Assembly (NCBI GenBank): GCA_934632155.1
Contig: CAKTXZ010000004.1
Span: 1-64,000, forward strand
Length of the DNA: 64,000 nt
Source of the DNA: an uncultured Clostridia bacterium
GTDB taxonomy: Bacteria; Bacillota; Clostridia; Christensenellales; Aristaeellaceae
Direction: 5' to 3'
In this document: in pieces, positions 60,093 to 64,000 of the stretch
Numbering within the stretch: the first letter of the stretch is position 1
Layout: every line of letters starts with the position of its first letter
Program-made: the position numbers and the translations under genes
Notes under the pieces: generated by a model
What the model saw: only the letters and a program-made list of their open reading frames with translations
The model's database searches: none
Told to the model about the DNA's origin: nothing

Positions 60093-61011
60093 CAGCATTC
60101 TGGAGAGACTCCGCATCGGCCGCAAGAATGCAACTGATGCGGCGGGAATTGCGGCGGCAACGCTCGCCAATCTGGACGCGTTCGCCGAAAAGCTCCCGGA
60201 CGGTTGGAATGCCATCATCGGCGAGAACGGCGGCGCACTTTCCGGTAGACAGAGCCACACGGCACGCAATCTGACTCGTGAAAGCGACCTGTTCCTCGTC
60301 GCCGCAGGGCTGTCTGGCGCCAGTGTCGACAAATTCAGAAACGTGAATATCGAAAATGCCGCTGCTCACTGCACCGAAGCCACTTTCATGATCATCGGTT
60401 CGCTGGCGGGCTACAGCATGGGCAGCGCGACGGGCTGCACCGTGACCAATGCGGACGTCGTGGACAACAGCTGCACCGGCGGCCTGATCGGCGGCGATGT
60501 GGAATCTGTGACGAACTGCCCCGCGAGCAATGTCACCGTGACTGTGATCGGCGACAACGATTTCTCCCAAGGTCTGGTTCAGTGCGACGTTGCCGAACGC
60601 GGCGGTCTGATCATCGGCGGCGGCTTTGGCGGCATGGTTGACAACCGCACCGCACAGGGTACGGGCAAGGCCGAAGGCAACGAGCCGGTCGGCATGGACG
60701 GTATCAGCTGCCTGGAAATGATGGTTTCCATCACGAACTGCACGTCGGATGTACCCATTCACAGCGCTTAGGGCAGCCATGCCATCGGCGGTCTGTGCTG
60801 CTACGGCGAGGAAACCACGCTTGCCGTGAGCAATTGCACGGCAAGCGGCGAAATGTCGCCGTCACCTCCGGGCGCGCCGACCGGCCGCGCGGAGGCCTGC
60901 GCGTTTGAAGGCTGCAAGCGGAACATCGCCCTGAATGGCGAAGCGCTGCCCGAAACCGGCGCGACCGACCGCGTGTACGAGAGCGCCGAGCAGTACGGCG
61001 TTTCCCCGTAA
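60093..61011 (+). pseudogene. Chimeric relic: ABC exporter ATPase fragment joined to adhesin-like repeats
   Basis: 60093-60300 encodes a piece of an ABC exporter ATPase (SILERLRIGRKNATD, FAEKLPDGWNAIIGENGGALSGRQ, where LSGGQ has become LSGRQ); Walker A and B are absent. It runs in frame into GLUG-like surface-protein repeats (GSLAGYSMGSATGCTVTNADV, GGLIGGDVESVTNCPASNVTVT). An in-frame TAG at 60769-60771 interrupts the repeats, which go on in the same frame (HAIGGLCCYGEETTLAVSNCTASG) to 61011. Neither gene has its ends, so this is decayed, deletion-joined sequence with a stop mutation. Confidence 0.75.
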
Positions 61012-61545
61012 AGCGTGGGGAGAGGAGGGTCCCGCGCTGCGTTCCCAAAAGCACGTTTTTACACGCTTCATGCAGGATAACAGCCTTTCTCCCGCAGGGC
61101 AAGGCTACGGAAATGACGCTGCTGCGCTGCCGCTTCGCCAAAGCACCCCATACTGCTCCTGTCTAATCCGCATGGCGCCATGACATCAGTTTTCCTTATT
61201 CGTAGCGTGGACAAGCTTGAGACCATGCTCTCTTATTTTGTATATTGGCATGCATTTGCCAGTCCGATCTGCCAATGATTTCCCTATGATGGGGGCGAAT
61301 TTGTGTGCTCGGCCCCCCTATTGCGGGCGATCCCCACGATCGTGCAGGGCAGGGTGCATTTCTTGATAAATCTCTGGTTTCAGTTCTGACGGGCGGCCAT
61401 GAGAAAACTAAAAAGAATCGGGTTGCGCGATAGGTGATTGGGAAGAATGACGGCAATCGTGCTGTTTTTTTGCGGCTGTAGCCTGTATTTGGTGTCCATA
61501 GCCTGTATTTTGAGACGGTTTATCAGTCTATCAATACAAAAAAAC
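61012..61545. other. Non-coding stretch after the adhesin relic
   Basis: No gene recognised. Short open frames here lack ribosome binding sites and family resemblance. Near 61480-61515 the phrase GCCTGTATTT occurs twice (about 61481 and 61501), a short tandem repeat. Likely more decayed sequence. Confidence 0.45.
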
Positions 61546-61716
61546 GGGCTGTCAAGCGCAAATCAAACATTTCAAGAGCGATAATCTAAGGCTTTCCAGG
61601 ATGGGGAGCGTTGCCCCATCACCCCGCCAAAGGGCTTTCCGTTCGCCCTTTGGAAGCCCTTGGGCGCAAATCCTTAGATTTTTCTTGAAGCATCAGGTTT
61701 GCCTGCTTGACAGCCC
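61546..61716. repeat. Nested inverted-repeat element in the tRNA-Arg terminator
   Basis: Outer arms GGGCTGTCAAGC (61546-61557) and GCTTGACAGCCC (61705-61716); second arms TTCAAGA (61571-61577) and TCTTGAA (61683-61689); third arms AATCTAAGG (61583-61591) and CCTTAGATT (61672-61680). Inside are two hairpins: GATGGGG/CCCCATC (61600-61606/61614-61620) and CCAAAGGGC/GCCCTTTGG (61627-61635/61645-61653). On the minus strand the outer arm is followed by GTTTTTTTG, so it looks like a tRNA terminator whose loop has been filled by a structured, repeat-like insert. Confidence 0.75.
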
Positions 61717-61722
61717 CTTCGT

Positions 61723-61799
61723 TGGTACGCCCGGTGCGATTCGAACGCATGGCCTACAGAGTCGGAGTCTGTCACTCTATCCAACTGAGCTACGGGCGC
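61723..61799 (-). tRNA. tRNA-Arg (anticodon CCG)
   Basis: A 77-base cloverleaf on the minus strand: acceptor GCGCCCG/CGGGCGT, D arm GCTC/GAGT, anticodon arm ACAGA-CTCCGAC-TCTGT with CCG anticodon (reads CGG), T arm with TTCGAAT loop, encoded CCA end at 61725-61723. The first T-stem pair is mismatched (A-C). Confidence 0.92.
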
Positions 61800-61833
61800 A
61801 TGAGCGTCCGAGGTTTTCCTCAGACACTCAACC

Positions 61834-61862
61834 ATTATAGCACACCCCGCCCCGCGTGTCAA
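61834..61862 (-). promoter_or_regulatory. Consensus promoter of tRNA-Arg
   Basis: On the minus strand TTGACA (61862-61857), 17 bases, TATAAT (61839-61834), with TGC before the -10. Start near 61827, about 28 bases before the tRNA. Confidence 0.88.
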
Positions 61863-61895
61863 CCGATTTGCGCGTATTTTCCTCGCGCGCGTTGC

Positions 61896-63062
61896 TCATC
61901 GCCAATTTTCCATGAGGCGCACAAAGCCCTCCAATATACCGGGCAGGCGCACATCCTGCGCGGCGACTGCCGGAAGCGTGGCGATCGTCCTGCCGTCCAG
62001 CAGCAGGCGCACCTCGCCGATTTCCTGTCCCGCCCGAACCGGCGCGTTAAGGGCCTCCGGCAGCGCGGCCTCGAAGCTAAGACGGCTTTGCTGGCCGTTT
62101 TTAAGCAGCATGCTCAGCCCCTTGCCCAGCGCGGCGTCCACCTCGTCCCGCGCGCCCATGCTGACCTTCACCCGCCTGCCCAGCAAATCGCCCGCCTGCG
62201 CCACCTGCACGCGCGCGTAGTTGGCAAAGCCGTAATCCATCATCGCACGCGCCTCGTCAAAGCGTGTCTGGCTCTTGGGCACGCCCAGCACCACGGCAAT
62301 CAGGCGCAGCCCGCCGCGCTCCGCCGTGGCGGAAAGGCAGTATTTGGCTTCGTTGGTCGATCCTGTCTTGAAGCCGTCGCAATCCCGATAAAATCGCACC
62401 AGACGATTGGTGTTGGTTAAATCCGTCGTACGGCCGGACGGATGCGTCAGCGTGTCGAGCCAGACGGAGGAAAGCGAAAAATAGTCCGGGTGCCTCGCCA
62501 TTTCGCAGGAAATCCGCGCCACGTCGCGTGCGGAGGTATACTGCCCCTGAACGGGAAGACCGGTGCAGTTGACATAATGCGTGTTGTCAAGCCCCATCTC
62601 CGCGGCACGCTCGTTCATCAGTGCGACGAAGGCCTCCTCCGTTCCGGCTACATATTCGGCCAGCGCCACGGCGCTGTCATTCCCGCTGGCGATCACGGTA
62701 CCCTTGAGCAAATCCCGCAGCGGGTAGGTCGCGTGCGCGTCCAGCAGCGCCTGCGAGCCGGGCTGCGCGGCGGCGTTGGGCGATACGGTAATCTTGTCCT
62801 CCATGCCGATTTCGCCCGCGTCCAGCCTTTCAAAAAGCAGCAGCAGCGTCATCAGCTTGGTTACGGAGGCCACAGGCCGCCGCTCGTCCGCGTTCTTTTC
62901 AAAGATCACCGCACCGTTTTCCGCCTCCAGCAGAATGGCGCTGGGCGCGGTCAGGGTAATAGGCGGTTCGCCCTCCAGCGGCTCCGCCCGTGCGGCGGCC
63001 GACACGCAAAGCAGCGTTGCCGCGCACAGCAGCGCGGCTGTTAAACGATGAAAACGGGTCAT
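61896..63062 (-). CDS. D-alanyl-D-alanine carboxypeptidase (S11, DacF/PBP5-like)
   Basis: 388 residues. Signal peptide about 1-26. Penicillin-binding motifs: Ser66-x-x-Lys69 (ASVTKL), SGN at 126-128 (ASGNDSA), KTG at 232-234 (GFKTGST). A PBP5-type C-terminal beta domain follows (about 275-365) and the last residues (LEGFVRLMENW) could be an amphipathic membrane anchor. It trims the terminal D-Ala from wall pentapeptides outside the membrane. AAAAGGAGG before the ATG. In Clostridia such genes are often sporulation- or vegetative-wall DacF/DacA; I cannot tell which. Confidence 0.92.
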   Translation of the reverse strand: MTRFHRLTAALLCAATLLCVSAAARAEPLEGEPPITLTAPSAILLEAENGAVIFEKNADERRPVASVTKLMTLLLLFERLDAGEIGMEDKITVSPNAAAQPGSQALLDAHATYPLRDLLKGTVIASGNDSAVALAEYVAGTEEAFVALMNERAAEMGLDNTHYVNCTGLPVQGQYTSARDVARISCEMARHPDYFSLSSVWLDTLTHPSGRTTDLTNTNRLVRFYRDCDGFKTGSTNEAKYCLSATAERGGLRLIAVVLGVPKSQTRFDEARAMMDYGFANYARVQVAQAGDLLGRRVKVSMGARDEVDAALGKGLSMLLKNGQQSRLSFEAALPEALNAPVRAGQEIGEVRLLLDGRTIATLPAVAAQDVRLPGILEGFVRLMENWR

Positions 63063-63128
63063 GCAGCATTCCTCCTTTTAATCGGAATTAGCATGACCCG
63101 TTTTGGCAGAATTTATTCGATGCGGCCC

Positions 63129-63830
63129 TCAGGCGCGAAGCCTTGCCAAATCGCTTTCGATCATTTCTCGCTTGGCGTAATTCAAGGGTGAGAAGCGCCC
63201 CTCCGCCGCCTTTTCCAGCTTGGCGATCGCGGCGGCCTTGTCGCCCGCCTCCTCGTCATACTTGGAGAGGAAATACAGCGTATCGATCTGATTATCCTTA
63301 TATTCGAGCGCCTTATCAAAATACTTCTTCGCTTTTTCCTTGTCGCCCAGCAGACGATAATACGTCTGCGCCAGATTGTCCAGCGTGATGGGATCCTCGT
63401 CGTCATATTCCAGCGCTTCCAGATTGTATTGCAGCGCCTTTTCGGCGTCGCCGGCTTCAATATACAAAAAGCCCAGCGCCTGATAGGTCATGCCGCAGGG
63501 GCCGCGTTGATGGGAAACCTCCAGCAGATGAATCGCCTTTTCAATTTCGCCCAGCTTATACTGCGCCACGGCGTAATTCATCAGCAGCTGCTGGCGCTTT
63601 TCCTCGTTCATGTCGGGCGCCTTTTCCGCCTTTTTAAGCACTTCCTTGACCTTCAGGTAGTTTTCCTCGCCGCCCTTGCGCAGCAGCAGCACGGAATACG
63701 GCAGCAGGTACGTCGCCTGAATATAGCCGTTCCGATACAATTCCTCATAGACCGCCATCGCGGCGTCCGTTTCACCCTTCTGGTGCAGCATCATCGCCTT
63801 ACGCGCCTTGAACCCGTCCATCAATCCCAT
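63129..63830 (-). CDS. Tetratricopeptide-repeat protein
   Basis: 233 residues, cytosolic, built of about five TPR-like helical pairs (for example YAVAQYKLGEIEKAIHLLEVS, YQALGFLYIEAGDAEKALQYNLEAL, LDNLAQTYYRLLGDKEKAKKYFDKAL). TPRs bind other proteins; no specific function visible. Starts with GAGGAGGAAGAAAAC before ATG 63830 and overlaps the previous gene by ten bases, so the two are co-transcribed. Confidence 0.85.
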   Translation of the reverse strand: MGLMDGFKARKAMMLHQKGETDAAMAVYEELYRNGYIQATYLLPYSVLLLRKGGEENYLKVKEVLKKAEKAPDMNEEKRQQLLMNYAVAQYKLGEIEKAIHLLEVSHQRGPCGMTYQALGFLYIEAGDAEKALQYNLEALEYDDEDPITLDNLAQTYYRLLGDKEKAKKYFDKALEYKDNQIDTLYFLSKYDEEAGDKAAAIAKLEKAAEGRFSPLNYAKREMIESDLARLRA

Positions 63831-64000
63831 GTTTTCTTCCTCCTCGCCTTATATAATAGCCGCTGATATCGTTTTTGTAAAGCGCCCATGTCGGCGTTCA
63901 GGTCGTCCGCGGCGTAAAGAATCGCCTTTTTCGTATAATCCAGCGCGCGGGCGATATCGCGCGTTTTATGCTCGCAGATTTTCGCCATTGCAACCATGGG
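63821..64000 (-). CDS. 3' end of a gene, probably YprB-like (ribonuclease H-like domain protein)
   Basis: The last 59 codons of a minus-strand gene entering from the right edge: MVAMAKICEHKTRDIARALDYTKKA..., ending LLYKARRKKTWD and a TGA overlapping the TPR start. The AKxxEHxxRDxxxAL pattern is typical of the C-terminal TPR-like tail of YprB-type exonuclease-fold proteins, but only this tail is visible, so the call is tentative. Confidence 0.55.
   Translation of the reverse strand, partial: PMVAMAKICEHKTRDIARALDYTKKAILYAADDLNADMGALQKRYQRLLYKARRKKTWD

Noticed and set aside
60769..60771. In-frame TAG read as a recoded amino acid
   Set aside because: The gene around it has no proper start, is fused to an ABC fragment with a damaged LSGGQ motif, and other genes in the window use TAG as a normal stop.
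61196..61456. Transposase fragment in the non-coding stretch
   Set aside because: The 86-codon minus-strand frame shows no DDE or other transposase motif that I recognise.
1..64000. CRISPR array
   Set aside because: I saw no regularly spaced direct repeats of 25-40 bases and no cas-like genes.

Overview
The window looks like chromosomal DNA from a fairly GC-rich, low-oxygen gut-type member of the Firmicutes (Clostridia, possibly Christensenellales-like; the rank is my inference). The basis is the order dgt-dnaG-sigA-trmK-Nif3, consistent AGGAGG-type ribosome binding sites, many TTGACA/TATAAT promoters with 17-base spacers, an Enterococcus-type V-ATPase operon, and three sugar-type ABC uptake systems with LacI/AraC regulators.

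Layout. 0.3-6.6 kb is housekeeping: a dGTPase-like HD protein, primase, the main sigma factor, TrmK, a Nif3-family protein and a zinc-ribbon protein. 6.7-10.5 kb is a four-gene operon with its own promoter and terminator. It holds a MotA/ZorA-like channel protein, a MotB/ZorB-like protein with a long coiled coil and an OmpA-type peptidoglycan-binding domain, an unknown membrane-anchored protein and a secreted VanX-type dipeptidase. There are no flagellar genes and no Zorya effector genes, so this is the best candidate here for an undescribed system. 10.7-13.4 kb has a cysteine-rich, perhaps spore-related protein followed by a small inserted element: an N-terminally truncated large serine recombinase between imperfect inverted repeats.

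13.5-19.0 kb (minus strand) is an ABC transporter, an AraC regulator and a phosphodiesterase. 19.2-22.6 kb has an M29 aminopeptidase, a DUF4234 membrane protein and an orphan radical SAM enzyme. 22.7-31.2 kb is a complete nine-gene V-type ATPase operon whose c subunit keeps all the known Na+ ligands, followed upstream by upp. 32.2-40.8 kb is a beta-glucan-type utilisation locus: LacI, secreted GH5, cytosolic GH30 and an ABC transporter with an unusually extended permease. The divergent promoters carry matching AAACGTTTT-type operators. 41-48 kb has a DUF protein, a secreted clostripain-type protease, a small secreted protein and a MalT-like regulator with a perfect 18-base palindrome between the last two.

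48-49.5 kb and 60-61 kb contain gene relics made by joining unrelated fragments (MATE+YhgE/Pip, a recombinase, ABC exporter+adhesin). They bracket 49.8-60.1 kb: a LacI regulator, a two-domain secreted esterase, and an ABC transporter with an unknown P-loop kinase and a GH13 sucrose-phosphorylase-like enzyme. At 61.5-61.8 kb a tRNA-Arg(CCG) is followed by a terminator whose loop holds a highly structured repeat-like insert. The right end has a D,D-carboxypeptidase, a TPR protein and the 3' end of a probable YprB-like gene.

Coordinates of motifs were counted by hand and may be off by a base or two. No database search was run; family names rest on motifs I recognise.
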